A DNA stretch of 64,000 nucleotides, taken from assembly GCA_012927585.1 (NCBI GenBank), contig JABBOY010000027.1, forward strand, positions 1 to 64,000. Reading direction: 5' to 3'. The DNA comes from Glaciimonas sp. (GTDB taxonomy: Bacteria > Pseudomonadota > Gammaproteobacteria > Burkholderiales > Burkholderiaceae_D). Shown piece after piece: positions 8,229 to 17,815 of this stretch (position 1 is its first letter; each line of letters begins with the position of its first letter). A program made the translations under genes and the position numbers. The notes beneath the pieces are model-generated. The model did not search any database and was not told the origin of the DNA. It saw only the letters and a list, made by a program, of their open reading frames with translations.

Positions 8229-8618
8229 ATGCGTCACTATGAAATAGTATTTATCGTTCATCCAGATCAAAGCGAGCAAGTGCCTGCAATGATCGAGCGC
8301 TACAAAGCCAGCGTTACTGCGCGCGGCGGTCAGATCCATCGCGTGGAAGACTGGGGTCGTCGCCAAATGGCTTACATGATCCAGAAGCTTGCTAAAGCGC
8401 ATTACGTTTGCATGAATATTGAATGTGATAACGAGACCTTGGTCGAAATTGAAACAGCATTCAAATTCAACGATGCCATCCTGCGCCACCTCACCATCAA
8501 GATGAAGAAAGCTGAAACAGCTCCATCGCCGATGATGAAGAACGTGCAAAAGGAAGATGCTGCAAAGAGCCATCGTACTGAGGCACCAGCCCCGGCACCC
8601 GTCGCAGCAGCTGCGTAA
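8229..8618 (+). CDS. rpsF: 30S ribosomal protein S6
   Basis: This 129-residue protein has the S6 fold signatures [38 protein letters not shown] and [12 protein letters not shown]6 binds S18 and 16S rRNA in the platform of the small subunit. A C-terminal Ala/Pro-rich tail ([12 protein letters not shown]) is longer than the fold needs, which is common in betaproteobacteria. A Shine-Dalgarno sequence (AAGGAG) precedes the ATG. First gene of rpsF-priB-rpsR-rplI. Confidence 0.97.
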   Translation: MRHYEIVFIVHPDQSEQVPAMIERYKASVTARGGQIHRVEDWGRRQMAYMIQKLAKAHYVCMNIECDNETLVEIETAFKFNDAILRHLTIKMKKAETAPSPMMKNVQKEDAAKSHRTEAPAPAPVAAAA

Positions 8619-8646
8619 TTGTGTATCAGGTAGTGAGCCGAACAGT

Positions 8647-8952
8647 GTGAACCGGCTCCAATTTGTTGCCAGTATTGTTGAACGCGATGTTTTGCGTTAC
8701 ACCCCGGCAGGTGTTCCGATGGTGTCGGCAAGACTACTGCACAGTTCGCAACAGATGGAAGCAGGCACTGACAGATTGGCCGAGTTTGAAATCGCAGCGC
8801 TAGCCGCAGGCGAAGTTTCAGGACAATTCAATCAGGCTGATTTAGGCAGTATGTTCCAGTTCACGGGATTCCTGGCACGCAAGAACCGTAACAGCAAAAG
8901 TCTTGTATTCCATATTGTGGATTTCGAGACACATCCGTTAGAAAATTGTTAA
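8647..8952 (+). CDS. priB: Primosomal replication protein N (PriB)
   Basis: This 101-residue OB-fold protein sits between rpsF and rpsR, the standard priB position in beta- and gammaproteobacteria. It reads [32 protein letters not shown] and ends [21 protein letters not shown], as in PriB. PriB binds single-stranded DNA and helps PriA reload DnaB at stalled forks. I chose the GTG at 8647 because its N-terminus aligns with MNRLVLSG-type PriB starts. A longer reading back to a TTG at 8557 would overlap rpsF and add unlike residues. Confidence 0.9.
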   Translation: MNRLQFVASIVERDVLRYTPAGVPMVSARLLHSSQQMEAGTDRLAEFEIAALAAGEVSGQFNQADLGSMFQFTGFLARKNRNSKSLVFHIVDFETHPLENC

Positions 8953-8969
8953 AAATACAGGAGCCAAAA

Positions 8970-9254
8970 ATGGCATTCGGTAAAAAGTTCGATAAAAGCA
9001 AGCTCAAATTGAAGCGTCAGCAGCAAAATCCATTGTTCAAGCGCAAGAAATTCTGCCGTTTTGCAGCAGGACATGTAGCGCAGGTCGATTACAAAGACAT
9101 GGACACGCTCAAGGATTTCATTCAAGAAAACGGCAAGATCATGCCAGCACGCCTGACCGGTACCAAGGCTATCTATCAGCGCCAGGTTGATACGGCAATT
9201 AAACGCGCACGTTTCCTCGCGCTGATGCCGTACACCGATCTGCACACCGCGTAA
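8970..9254 (+). CDS. rpsR: 30S ribosomal protein S18
   Basis: This 94-residue basic protein carries the S18 core: [60 protein letters not shown]. It partners S6 on 16S rRNA. The ATG at 8970 follows a good ribosome-binding site (CAGGAG). It begins 17 bases after the priB stop. Length is normal for betaproteobacteria. Confidence 0.97.
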   Translation: MAFGKKFDKSKLKLKRQQQNPLFKRKKFCRFAAGHVAQVDYKDMDTLKDFIQENGKIMPARLTGTKAIYQRQVDTAIKRARFLALMPYTDLHTA

Positions 9255-9292
9255 TTGACGGCAGACTCAGTTACGAAAATTCGGAGAAAAAT

Positions 9293-9745
9293 ATGCAAGT
9301 TATTCTGTTAGATAAAGTCGTTAATCTCGGCAGCCTAGGCGAGGTAGTTCGCGTCAAAGACGGTTATGCACGCAATTTCCTGATCCCACAACGTTTAGCG
9401 CGTCGCGCGACAACACATGCCATCGCTGAATTTGAAGTCAAGCGTGCAGAACTCGAAACAGCTGCATTAGCTAAACTGGTGATTGCACAAGCATTAGCCA
9501 CAAAATTGACTGGCTTAACGGTACAAATCATCCAAAAATCGGGTGTCGATGGCCGCTTGTTCGGCTCTGTTACCACTGCCGATATTGCTGAAGCGTTGAG
9601 CAAACAAGGCTTTGCAGTTGAAAAAGCACAGGTGCGCTTGGAGCAAGGGCAAATCAAGACTGTCGGCGACCACGCTATTTCGGTTGTGTTGCACACTGAT
9701 GTGCTAATTGATCTGACGGTTGCCGTTTTGGGCGAACACGCTTAG
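9293..9745 (+). CDS. rplI: 50S ribosomal protein L9
   Basis: This 150-residue protein has the N-terminal L9 domain [36 protein letters not shown], a long connecting helix rich in Ala/Lys/Glu, and a C-terminal domain with [17 protein letters not shown]9 binds 23S rRNA near the L1 stalk and affects reading-frame maintenance. A ribosome-binding site (CGGAGA) precedes the ATG. It is the last gene before a strong terminator. Confidence 0.97.
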   Translation: MQVILLDKVVNLGSLGEVVRVKDGYARNFLIPQRLARRATTHAIAEFEVKRAELETAALAKLVIAQALATKLTGLTVQIIQKSGVDGRLFGSVTTADIAEALSKQGFAVEKAQVRLEQGQIKTVGDHAISVVLHTDVLIDLTVAVLGEHA

Positions 9746-9770
9746 TCGCGTTGCTGTAAATGCTGTATGA

Positions 9771-9796
9771 AAAACCGGGCTTGCCCGGTTTTTTTT
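9771..9796 (+). terminator. Terminator of the rpsF-priB-rpsR-rplI operon
   Basis: A 6-bp GC stem, CCGGGC (9775-9780) and GCCCGG (9783-9788), with a two-base gap is flanked by AAAA on the left and eight T on the right. It lies 26 bases after the rplI stop. Confidence 0.9.
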
Positions 9797-9947
9797 GCCC
9801 AATTTTTATAACCCCCCCGTACTACCGTACTATTTCAAGAAGTTCAGGCATGCTTCCCATCGATTAACAATTTGCATTGCCCGCAACCGGAAATTTTTTG
9901 TCGCTTAAGGTCGATCACGACCTGAACCAGAATGCGAGAGCGGTATA

Positions 9948-11342
9948 ATGCGCGCCATGAACAATCGTTCCGATCCTCAACTAGAATCTCTTCGCGTACC
10001 GCCCCATTCGATTGAAGCAGAACAATCAGTATTGGGTGGTTTGCTGCTTGATAATGCGGCTTGGGACAGGATTGCCGATTTTTTGCATAATGACGATTTT
10101 TACCGCTTTGACCATCGCGTCATTTTCCAGCATATCGTTAAACTGATTAATGCCTCCAGGCCAGCCGATGTGATTACCGTTTTTGAAGCGTTGACCAGTG
10201 TGGGCAAGGCTGAAGAAGTCGGCGGTTTGTCCTATCTGAATGCGCTGGCGCAAAACACGCCATCTGCCGCCAATATTCGGCGCTATGCAGAAATTGTGCG
10301 CGATCGGGGGGTGCTGCGCAAGTTGATTACGGTATCCGATGAAATTTCCGGCCAGGCCTTTAATCCGCAGGGCAAAGAAGTTAAACAGATGCTGGATGAG
10401 GCTGAATCCAAAATTTTCGCAATTGCCGAAGAAGGAGCCCGTGGTGCGCAAGGCTTCCAGGAAATCCAGCCGCTGCTCACCCAAGTGGTAGAGCGCATCG
10501 ATGAGCTTTACAATCGCGACAACCAGAACGACATCACGGGTGTTCCGACTGGATTTACCGATCTGGATCGAATGACGTCGGGTTTGCAGCCAGGCGACTT
10601 GGTTATCGTGGCAGGGCGACCGTCAATGGGTAAAACCGCTTTTTCAATCAATATCGGAGAGCATGTTGCTATTGAAAGCGGTCTTCCGGTGGCGGTGTTC
10701 TCGATGGAAATGGGCGGCACGCAACTGGCTATGCGTATGCTGGGCTCGGTCGGTCGTCTGGATCAGCACCGGTTACGCACCGGACGACTGGCCGATGAGG
10801 ATTGGCCGCGTCTGACCCACGCGATCCAGAAGATGAATGATGCGCAGCTTTATATCGACGAGACGCCGGCGCTGAATTCGATCGAACTGCGGGCACGTTC
10901 TCGCCGCTTGTCGCGCCAGTGCGGCAAGCTTGGCCTGATCATCGTCGATTACCTGCAATTGATGTCTGCCAATAGTTCAGGTGAAAATCGCGCTACCGAA
11001 ATTTCCGAAATTTCGCGCAGCTTGAAGGGCTTGGCCAAAGAATTGAATTGCCCTGTGATCGCTTTGTCTCAGCTGAATCGATCGCTCGAGCAGCGCCCCA
11101 ACAAGCGGCCGGTGATGTCGGATTTACGGGAGTCCGGCGCGATTGAGCAAGATGCCGACGTCATCCTTTTCATTTATCGCGATGAAGTATATAACCCCGA
11201 TTCGCCCGACAAAGGAACCGCTGAAATCATCATAGGCAAGCAGCGTAACGGACCGATTGGCAGTGTGCGGCTGACCTTTATGGGGCAATACACCAAATTT
11301 GATAACTACACCGGTGGGCAAAATTTCCAGGGCGGCGATTGA
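9948..11342 (+). CDS. dnaB: Replicative DNA helicase DnaB
   Basis: This 464-residue protein (463 in E. coli-like plans) has the N-terminal DnaB domain (PPHSIEAEQSVLGGLLLDNAAWD) and a RecA-like helicase domain. Walker A is GRPSMGKT (223-230), the Walker B region is LIIVDYLQLM, and the DnaB signature is SDLRESGAIEQDADVILFIYRDEVY. The hexamer unwinds DNA at the replication fork. The ATG at 9957 (MNNRSDP) is an equally possible start. A TATAAT sequence overlaps the first ATG (9944-9949) and could be a -10 box, in which case the later start would be preferred. Confidence 0.95.
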   Translation: MRAMNNRSDPQLESLRVPPHSIEAEQSVLGGLLLDNAAWDRIADFLHNDDFYRFDHRVIFQHIVKLINASRPADVITVFEALTSVGKAEEVGGLSYLNALAQNTPSAANIRRYAEIVRDRGVLRKLITVSDEISGQAFNPQGKEVKQMLDEAESKIFAIAEEGARGAQGFQEIQPLLTQVVERIDELYNRDNQNDITGVPTGFTDLDRMTSGLQPGDLVIVAGRPSMGKTAFSINIGEHVAIESGLPVAVFSMEMGGTQLAMRMLGSVGRLDQHRLRTGRLADEDWPRLTHAIQKMNDAQLYIDETPALNSIELRARSRRLSRQCGKLGLIIVDYLQLMSANSSGENRATEISEISRSLKGLAKELNCPVIALSQLNRSLEQRPNKRPVMSDLRESGAIEQDADVILFIYRDEVYNPDSPDKGTAEIIIGKQRNGPIGSVRLTFMGQYTKFDNYTGGQNFQGGD

Positions 11343-11432
11343 GCGACGTTTTATTTTTGAGTTTGTATCGGTAGTAGTGCCGATTTCCCATTAATTTTTA
11401 TTTGGCGCTACAGAACAAAAGAAAGTGTGAAT

Positions 11433-12059
11433 ATGTTCGGACGTTTGATGCCTACCGAAGGCAAGTTTTTTGATCTGTTTTGCCAGCATGCCGATCTGTG
11501 TGTGCAAGGTGCGCAAGAAATGGTCGCGTTGATGACAAATTTCGATGACATTGACAAGCGCGCGCATGCTATCGAGGTACTTGAAAAACAGGCGGACAAG
11601 GTGACTTATGAAACTATTGATCTGCTCCATAAAACCTTCATTACACCGCTTGATCGTGACGATATCCATCAATTGATTACGCGCATGGACGACATCCTCG
11701 ACCTGCTCGAGGATGCTGCGCAGACAGTCTCGCTGTATGACATCAAGGCCATTACGCCCGAGGCGAAACGGTTGGCAGAGCTATGCCTGGAGTGCATTGA
11801 GAAAGTTAAAGTTGCAGTTTCCCTGTTGCATAACATGGATAACTCGGAAAAAATGCTATCAATCTGCGAGGAAATCGATCGTCTGGAATCGGATGCGGAT
11901 CATGTAATGCGTGCCGCCATGTCGAAACTGTTTCGTGATGAACCCGACGTGCGCAATCTGATCAAGTTAAAAGCTATTTACGAAATTCTCGAAACAGTTA
12001 CAGACCGTTGTGAGGATGTTGCCAATATTATTGAGGGCATCATTGTAGAGAATGCGTAA
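11433..12059 (+). CDS. DUF47 (PhoU-like) protein, phosphate-transport accessory
   Basis: This 208-residue all-helical protein reads MFGRLMPTEGKFFDLFCQHADLCVQGAQ..., with KQADKVTYETIDLLHKTFITPLDRDDIHQLITRMDDILDLLE and the closing ERCEDVANIIE-type motif (TDRCEDVANIIEGI). That is the DUF47/PhoU_div family. Members usually sit beside low-affinity phosphate permeases and are thought to modulate them. It lies directly upstream of pit here, which supports that role. The ATG at 11433 is chosen over a GTG two codons earlier. Confidence 0.9.
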   Translation: MFGRLMPTEGKFFDLFCQHADLCVQGAQEMVALMTNFDDIDKRAHAIEVLEKQADKVTYETIDLLHKTFITPLDRDDIHQLITRMDDILDLLEDAAQTVSLYDIKAITPEAKRLAELCLECIEKVKVAVSLLHNMDNSEKMLSICEEIDRLESDADHVMRAAMSKLFRDEPDVRNLIKLKAIYEILETVTDRCEDVANIIEGIIVENA

Positions 12060-12217
12060 CGTTCTTGAGCACATTCCAAACATGACAAGTCGGGCTTGGC
12101 ATCTAGCCTGATTTTGGCGCTTGAGAGCCAATAGCCGCACAGTGCCACAAATTCCCAACAATTATTTGCGCTCCCGATGCACTCTTTGCGCGTGCATCGA
12201 AATGTTAAACGGATTCC

Positions 12218-13225
12218 ATGCATACACTTCAAATCAGCATGTATGTGCTCGCCTTACTGATCGCGTTGGCGTTGTTATTCGACTTCATGAATGGTTTTCA
12301 TGATGCAGCAAACGCTATTGCAACGGTCGTATCAACAGGAGTTCTGAAGCCGCAAACTGCGGTGGCAATGGCAGCCTTGTTCAACTTTGTCGCAATTCTC
12401 ATCTTTCATCTGAAGGTTGCGTCGACGGTTGGCAAGGGCACCATTGACCCGCAGGTGATTGATCATTATGTGGTTTTCGGCGCCCTGATTGGAGCAATTT
12501 GCTGGAATTTTCTGACCTGGTATTACGGCATTCCTTCATCCTCGTCCCATGCCTTGATTGGCGGCCTGATCGGTGCCGCAGTGGCAAAATCGGGAACAGA
12601 CTCGCTGATGATGGCCGGTTTGCTGAAAATTATAGCTTTCATCGTATTGTCACCCTTGTTGGGCTTCATTTTCGGTTCAATCATGATGCTGCTGGTTTCA
12701 TGGTTATTTGTACGATCGACGCCGCGCAGGGTGGACAAATGGTTTCGCCGCATGCAATTGTTTTCGGCATCCATGTACAGCCTCGGACATGGTGGCAATG
12801 ATGCGCAAAAAACTATGGGGGTGATCTGGATGTTGCTGATTGCTTCTGGATCTCTTGGGGCGCATGACCCGTTGCCGCTTTGGGTCATCATCTCCTGTTA
12901 CAGCGCAATTAGTTTTGGAACCCTGTTCGGCGGTTGGCGCATCGTCAAAACAATGGGGCAGCGCATCACAAAACTCAAACCGGTTGGCGGTTTTTGCGCT
13001 GAAACCGGTGGTGCGATGACACTGTTCCTGGCAACGGCACTGGGAGTTCCGGTCTCGACCACACATACTATTACCGGTGCGATTGTCGGGGTTGGTTCAG
13101 TGCAAAAAATGTCAGCCGTGCGCTGGGGCGTGGCTGGTAATATTGTATGGGCCTGGATTTTCACGATTCCAGCATCGGCTTTGGTGGCTGCCATTGCCTG
13201 GTGGATAGGCATGAAAATTCTATAA
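12218..13225 (+). CDS. pit: Inorganic phosphate permease, Pit family
   Basis: This 335-residue membrane protein has about ten hydrophobic segments. The duplicated PHO4 signature is present as FDFMNGFHDAANAIATVVSTGVL near the N-terminus and GHGGNDAQKTMGVIWMLL in the second half, with GIPSSSSHALIGGL and GVPVSTTHTITGAIVG. These hold the Pi and metal/H+ binding residues. It imports phosphate, probably as a metal-phosphate complex, driven by protons. It is shorter than E. coli PitA (about 500), as in many beta members. It follows the DUF47 gene by 158 bases. Confidence 0.93.
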   Translation: MHTLQISMYVLALLIALALLFDFMNGFHDAANAIATVVSTGVLKPQTAVAMAALFNFVAILIFHLKVASTVGKGTIDPQVIDHYVVFGALIGAICWNFLTWYYGIPSSSSHALIGGLIGAAVAKSGTDSLMMAGLLKIIAFIVLSPLLGFIFGSIMMLLVSWLFVRSTPRRVDKWFRRMQLFSASMYSLGHGGNDAQKTMGVIWMLLIASGSLGAHDPLPLWVIISCYSAISFGTLFGGWRIVKTMGQRITKLKPVGGFCAETGGAMTLFLATALGVPVSTTHTITGAIVGVGSVQKMSAVRWGVAGNIVWAWIFTIPASALVAAIAWWIGMKIL

Positions 13226-13234
13226 ATTATTACG

Positions 13235-13269
13235 TAAAAAACCCACTGAATTACATCAGTGGGTTTTTT
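13235..13269. terminator. Bidirectional terminator between pit and the PhoH gene
   Basis: A 9-bp stem, ACCCACTGA (13241-13249) with TCAGTGGGT (13256-13264), extends into A-run/T-run flanks on both sides. It separates convergent genes (pit on plus, the PIN-PhoH gene on minus) and can serve both. Confidence 0.9.
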
Positions 13270-13291
13270 GTTAACAACGCAAAAACGGATG

Positions 13292-15025
13292 CTATAAAAC
13301 TTCGCTTGCGTGATCTGCCAAACGTGAACGCTCGCCACGCGCCAGCGTTACATGACCGCTGTGGTCCCATCCTTTAAATCGATCAACAACATAGGTCAGA
13401 CCGCTGGAGCCTTCTGTCAGATAAGGGGTATCAATCTGCGCGATATTGCCCAGGCAGATGATCTTGGTGCCGGGGCCGGCACGCGTAATCAGTGTCTTCA
13501 ATTGCTTAGGCGTCAGATTTTGCGCTTCGTCGATGATTAGAAACTTGTTGACGAACGTGCGGCCGCGCATGAAATTGAGCGATTTGATCTTGATGCGCGA
13601 GCGTATCAAATCCTGCGTCGCTGCCCGGCCCCAGTCGCCGGCATCGGTATCCGATTTGTTCAGGACTTCAAGATTGTCGTCGAATGCACCCATCCATGGC
13701 GACATTTTTTCTTCTTCTGTTCCTGGCAAGAATCCAATGTCTTCACCTACCGGAACCGTTACCCGCGTCACGATAATTTCATTGTAGAGCTTGGTTTCGA
13801 GCACTTGCGCCAATCCTGATGCGAGTGCCAGCAAGGTTTTTCCGGTGCCAGCCTGGCCCAGCAGGGTGACGAAATCACACTCAGGGTCCATTAACAGGTT
13901 GAGTGCAAAATTTTGCTCGCGATTGCGTGATGTAATTCCCCACACACTGTTTTTTACGTGCCCATAGTCGCGCAGAGTTTGCAGAACGGCTGTTTTGCCA
14001 TTGATTTGCCGGACATGGGCATACAAAGGCGTTTCACCGTTTTGAGGCTCCAGATAAACGAATTGATTGAGCAGAAATGACGGCACAATCGGCCCGGTAA
14101 TCCGGTAGAAAGTAGCGCCGCTGCCATTCTTATTCTCTTGCCATGACTCCATATTTTTGCTGTGCTTATCCCAAAAATCGTCGGGTAGCTGCAATATTCC
14201 TGAGTAGAGCAGGTCGGTGTCTTCCATGACATGGTCATTGAAGTAGTCTTCTGCCGGCAACCCCATCGCACGCGCCTTGATACGCATGTTGATGTCTTTC
14301 GAGACCAGTACGATGGCACGACCAGGCTGTTGTTCTTCCAGTGCGCGCACCACAGCAAGAATCTGATTATCTGCTTTGCCGGTCGGCAGACCCTCGGGCA
14401 AGGTTGCTATTTGCAGCTTGGTCTGAAAGAACAGGCGACCTTTAGCTTCCTTGTTACCAAGCTTGGCCAGTGGAATGCCATTTTCAATCGCATTATCAGG
14501 AGTGTTTGCTACCAGTGCATCGAGTGAGCGCGACACTTGGCGTGCGTTGCGGGCGACTTCCGACATGCCTTTTTTATGGTCGTCCAGTTCTTCCAAAGTC
14601 ATCATTGGCAGGTAGACATCGTGTTCTTCGAAACGAAACAGCGATGCCGGATCATGCATGAGAACATTGGTGTCCAGCACAAAAAGTTTATGCAGGCCGG
14701 TTTTGTCGGCAGCACGGCTGGTACTCGATTTCAAATGACGCTCGATCGGTTTTGCTTGTAATAAGGCTGCCTTTACTGCAGGCGTGGTCTTGCTACGGAC
14801 GGTGCGTGCTTGGGGTGTTGCAGTTACAGTCTCAGTCCGTGTTTGCTTTGTCTGCTTTGTTGTTTCCGCAGCTTCAATCGGTGCCAGTCGCACTTGTTTT
14901 ATCGGTTGCGGCGCAGCTTCAATCGGTGCCGGTATCGGCTTGATGAATTTGCCTTTTGCCGCTTTTGGGTAGTCTGTCGGCGACAGTATTGTGGCGGGCT
15001 TGTTAGGCATTTTTGGCAGTGGCAT
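13292..15025 (-). CDS. PIN domain-PhoH ATPase (PhoH2/YlaK type)
   Basis: This 577-residue protein has an N-terminal disordered Ala/Pro/Lys/Thr-rich stretch (about 1-115). Next comes a PIN nuclease domain (KLFVLDTNVLMHDPASLFRFEEHDVYLPMMTLEELDDHKKG, with acidic residues in VLVSKDINMRIKARAMG). The C-terminal PhoH domain has Walker A LGQAGTGKTLLAL and Walker B FLIIDEAQNLTP. PIN-PhoH proteins act as RNA helicase/nucleases. It is convergent with pit. The start at 15025 is supported by continuity only; the first 100 residues are low complexity, so a later start is possible. Confidence 0.92.
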   Translation of the reverse strand: MPLPKMPNKPATILSPTDYPKAAKGKFIKPIPAPIEAAPQPIKQVRLAPIEAAETTKQTKQTRTETVTATPQARTVRSKTTPAVKAALLQAKPIERHLKSSTSRAADKTGLHKLFVLDTNVLMHDPASLFRFEEHDVYLPMMTLEELDDHKKGMSEVARNARQVSRSLDALVANTPDNAIENGIPLAKLGNKEAKGRLFFQTKLQIATLPEGLPTGKADNQILAVVRALEEQQPGRAIVLVSKDINMRIKARAMGLPAEDYFNDHVMEDTDLLYSGILQLPDDFWDKHSKNMESWQENKNGSGATFYRITGPIVPSFLLNQFVYLEPQNGETPLYAHVRQINGKTAVLQTLRDYGHVKNSVWGITSRNREQNFALNLLMDPECDFVTLLGQAGTGKTLLALASGLAQVLETKLYNEIIVTRVTVPVGEDIGFLPGTEEEKMSPWMGAFDDNLEVLNKSDTDAGDWGRAATQDLIRSRIKIKSLNFMRGRTFVNKFLIIDEAQNLTPKQLKTLITRAGPGTKIICLGNIAQIDTPYLTEGSSGLTYVVDRFKGWDHSGHVTLARGERSRLADHASEVL

Positions 15026-15120
15026 CAGAACCTCAAGTTAAAAATGTTTGAAAAAAATCCTCACGCCAGTTTGCAAGCGGCTGCGGGAAAAAGGGTAGAT
15101 GTCATGATAAATCGTAAAGT

Positions 15121-15166
15121 AAAAAAGCCGTCTGGGATGGCGTCATGCCTGATCCACAAACGGCTT
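15121..15166 (-). terminator. Terminator downstream of bcp
   Basis: On the minus strand an outer stem AAGCCGT/ACGGCTT encloses an inner imperfect hairpin and is followed by a run of T (the A-run at 15121-15126 on plus). It lies 38 bases after the bcp stop. Confidence 0.75.
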
Positions 15167-15203
15167 CCTGCAAAAATATATTGTGATTCAATGGTTGTTC
15201 GAA

Positions 15204-15680
15204 TCAACAAAGACTTTTTGTGAATTCCAGTACTTCATCAACGTGTCCAGGGACTTTTACTCCACGCCATTCTTTCACTAATTGACCGTTTGCGTCAATG
15301 AGGAAGGTACTGCGTTCGATACCGCGGACGGTTTTTCCGTACATGCTTTTCATTTTCATTACACCGAAAAGCGTACAAATCGCTTCCTCCGGGTCGGAGA
15401 TGAGTTCGAATGGCATCTCCAGTTTAGCCTTGAAACCTTCATGCGAGCGAATACTGTCTCTGCTCAGGCCAAAAATTTCGGTGTTGGTTTGCTGAAATTC
15501 CGGGAAAAGATTACGAAAGTCTATGCTTTCCGTGGTGCAACCAGGTGTGTTGTCCTTGGGATAAAAAAACAATACGATGTTCCTGCCTTTGTATTCGGAG
15601 AGTCTGAATGTTTTTTCACTGGTCATCGCCGCTGTAAACTCCGGCAACTTCTGACCCATTTCGACGGAACTGTCTGCCAA
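15204..15680 (-). CDS. bcp: Thiol peroxidase of the Bcp/PrxQ family
   Basis: This 158-residue peroxiredoxin shows VLFFYPKDNTPGCTTESIDFRNLFPEF, with the peroxidatic Cys in PGCT. The resolving Cys five residues later in E. coli Bcp is replaced by Ile-Asp here, so it is probably a one-Cys type or uses another Cys such as the one in ICTLFG. It reduces H2O2 and organic peroxides with thioredoxin as donor. I chose a TTG start at 15680 because a strong Shine-Dalgarno (CAGGAG) lies six bases upstream. The longer frame to 15722 lacks one, and an ATG at 15659 is a second option. Confidence 0.85.
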   Translation of the reverse strand: MADSSVEMGQKLPEFTAAMTSEKTFRLSEYKGRNIVLFFYPKDNTPGCTTESIDFRNLFPEFQQTNTEIFGLSRDSIRSHEGFKAKLEMPFELISDPEEAICTLFGVMKMKSMYGKTVRGIERSTFLIDANGQLVKEWRGVKVPGHVDEVLEFTKSLC

Positions 15681-15788
15681 GGTATGCTCCTGTATTGTTG
15701 TTTGATTATGGCGATTACGCAAATCTGTCCACTTCTTCGTTAGGACATAGTGCGCAACAGCCGACGCGAATGTATCTTACCGCCTGCA

Positions 15789-16742
15789 TTAAATACTTGA
15801 AACGATTAATTGGCCTGAACGTCCTGGCAACTCAGCCCAAGAGAGCGGGTGCGTTGGTAACGTCAGGTTTTTTATTTTTTGATGCAATTGCGCCATCGAT
15901 ATGCAGTCATAACCTTGCGCCTGCCAGCCCAGCAGTAACTGCTCTAAAATGGGGGCAAATTTTTGACCTTCAAGTTCCGCATGCAAAGTGTAGACATGCT
16001 CACGCGGCGATTGCGTCAGTTGGAGAAGTGTATCGGCAATATTTGCCGGTGTAACGACTTCGCCGTTAATTGTCCGCCCCAGCATTTCATCCAGCGTGGG
16101 TAGTGTGGTTGGCATCTGTATGCAGGACAGTGTCTTGCCTGAGATTTTTAGCTTGTATGGACCTGTATTCGGGTCTATGAGCGCACCGGATTCGCTCAAC
16201 ATGGCCCGAGTGTCGGATGCATAGGCAATGCCGAATGCATCGAGTTGCTCGAACGCATACTGGTTCATCTGCCAACCGGCGGCACCGTGAGTTGGCGGTT
16301 TTTGACCGAAAATAGTCCTGAAGCGCTCGCATGACTGCAGCATTTGGCGTTGTGTCCAGGCGACATTTGCAGCGCGCACATTATCTTGCCAAAGCACATG
16401 ATCCCAAGTGTGAATACCGCATTCGAAGCCGGCATCCTGTACCGCACGCATTTCCGCCGCGCATTCCAGGCCAATGTCGGGTGCCGGTAACAATACGCCG
16501 TACATCAGCGTTTTTAACCCGTAATGTTCGAGTACTGAAGTACGCGATATTTTCTTGAAAAAACCAGGCCGAAAAGCCCGGCGCAACGCCCAACCGGTAT
16601 GATCCGGGCCGAGAGAGAACAGGAAGGTTGCATTGGCATTGTGCTTTTTCAGCAGGCGCATCAAGTGTGGTACGCCTTCCCTAGTGCCGCGATAAGTGTC
16701 AACGTCGATTTTTAAGGTGATGGAAGGCAAGGCGGTATGCAA
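15789..16742 (-). CDS. arnD: 4-deoxy-4-formamido-L-arabinose-phosphoundecaprenol deformylase ArnD
   Basis: This 317-residue NodB-family deacetylase has the metal-binding acidic motif in LKIDVDTYRGTREG and the His pair in CGIHTWDHVLWQ. The HGAAGWQMN and LPTLDEM segments are usual in ArnD. The enzyme removes the formyl group from undecaprenyl-phosphate-Ara4FN at the inner membrane, committing the sugar to lipid A modification. It is the last arn gene and starts four bases after the decarboxylase gene stop. Length is close to E. coli ArnD (296). Confidence 0.9.
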   Translation of the reverse strand: MHTALPSITLKIDVDTYRGTREGVPHLMRLLKKHNANATFLFSLGPDHTGWALRRAFRPGFFKKISRTSVLEHYGLKTLMYGVLLPAPDIGLECAAEMRAVQDAGFECGIHTWDHVLWQDNVRAANVAWTQRQMLQSCERFRTIFGQKPPTHGAAGWQMNQYAFEQLDAFGIAYASDTRAMLSESGALIDPNTGPYKLKISGKTLSCIQMPTTLPTLDEMLGRTINGEVVTPANIADTLLQLTQSPREHVYTLHAELEGQKFAPILEQLLLGWQAQGYDCISMAQLHQKIKNLTLPTHPLSWAELPGRSGQLIVSSI

Positions 16743-16746
16743 TCGA

Positions 16747-17799
16747 TTAGTCCATCAAAGCGCGAGCTTGTGCTACCTGGCTGCGATATGCATCAAAGAT
16801 GCTACGCAGCGCATCGGCCATAGCGGTGGTCGGCTGCCAGTCGAGTTCTTCGCAGGTATTGGTAATTTTCGGCACCCGGTTCTGTACGTCCTGGTAGCCC
16901 GCGCCGTAATAAGCGCCCGCGGTGGTTTCGAGCAATTGCACCTGTTTCACGGATTCTGCGTATTCTGGATATTCGGCCGCCAGCACCAACATCATGTTGG
17001 CCAGATCGCGAATCGAGTAATTGTTCAGCGGGTTGCCGATATTGTAAATTTTACCGCTGGCGATGCCGTTTTCGTTGGCAATAATTTTCATCAAGGCATC
17101 GATACCGTCGCCCACATGCGTGAAGGCGCGTTTCTGAGATCCGCCGTCTACCAGTGAAATATTTTCACCGCGCACGATGTGGCCGAAGAACTGGGTTACA
17201 ACGCGCGACGAGCCTTCTTTTGGTGTATGAATCGAATCCAGGCCAGCACCGATCCAGTTGAATGGGCGAAATAGCGTGAAATTCAAGCCTTCCATGCCGT
17301 AGCCCCAGATCACGCGGTCCATCAATTGCTTGGAGCAGGAGTAAATCCAGCGCGGCTTGTTGATCGGGCCGCAGATCAGCTCTGACTGCTCGGGATCAAA
17401 TTCTTCGTCGTGGCACATGCCATACACTTCAGACGTAGATGGAAACACCAGGTGTTTGCCATATTTGGCGGCAGATCGCACGATCGGCAGGTTCGCCTCG
17501 AAATCGAGTTCGAATACGCGCAGCGGTTGCTTGACGTAAGTCGCTGGCGTGGCGATCGCGACCAAGGGCAGGATCACATCGCATTTCTTGACGTGGTATT
17601 CGACCCATTCCTTGTTGATCGTGATATCGCCTTCAAAAAAATGCATGCGCGATTTGTATTCTGGATTTTCGATCAGATCCGCGATGCGGTCCGTCATCAT
17701 GTCCATGCCGTAGACGTGCCAGTCGGTGGTTTCCAGAATACGTTTGGAAAGATGATGGCCAATAAAGCCGTTGACGCCGAGAATGAGAACTTTTTTCAT
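16747..17799 (-). CDS. arnA: UDP-glucuronic acid decarboxylase (ArnA C-terminal-domain homologue, separate gene)
   Basis: This 350-residue short-chain dehydrogenase/epimerase-fold enzyme starts MKKVLILGVNGFIGHHLSKRIL, the NAD-binding GxxGxxG motif. It has PSTSEVYGM and WIYSCSKQLMDRVIWGYG, the Ser/Tyr/Lys catalytic set. It matches the C-terminal half of E. coli ArnA, which oxidatively decarboxylates UDP-glucuronate to UDP-4-keto-arabinose. In E. coli it is fused to the formyltransferase; here it is a separate gene 16 bases downstream of that partner. Functional coupling is inferred from the shared operon. Confidence 0.9.
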   Translation of the reverse strand: MKKVLILGVNGFIGHHLSKRILETTDWHVYGMDMMTDRIADLIENPEYKSRMHFFEGDITINKEWVEYHVKKCDVILPLVAIATPATYVKQPLRVFELDFEANLPIVRSAAKYGKHLVFPSTSEVYGMCHDEEFDPEQSELICGPINKPRWIYSCSKQLMDRVIWGYGMEGLNFTLFRPFNWIGAGLDSIHTPKEGSSRVVTQFFGHIVRGENISLVDGGSQKRAFTHVGDGIDALMKIIANENGIASGKIYNIGNPLNNYSIRDLANMMLVLAAEYPEYAESVKQVQLLETTAGAYYGAGYQDVQNRVPKITNTCEELDWQPTTAMADALRSIFDAYRSQVAQARALMD

Positions 17800-17815
17800 T
17801 GTTTACTCTAGTTTT

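Noticed and set aside
9944-9949. TATAAT overlapping the first ATG of dnaB as a promoter -10 box
   Set aside because: No convincing -35 sequence lies 16-18 bases upstream. I mention it only as a reason to consider the later start codon.
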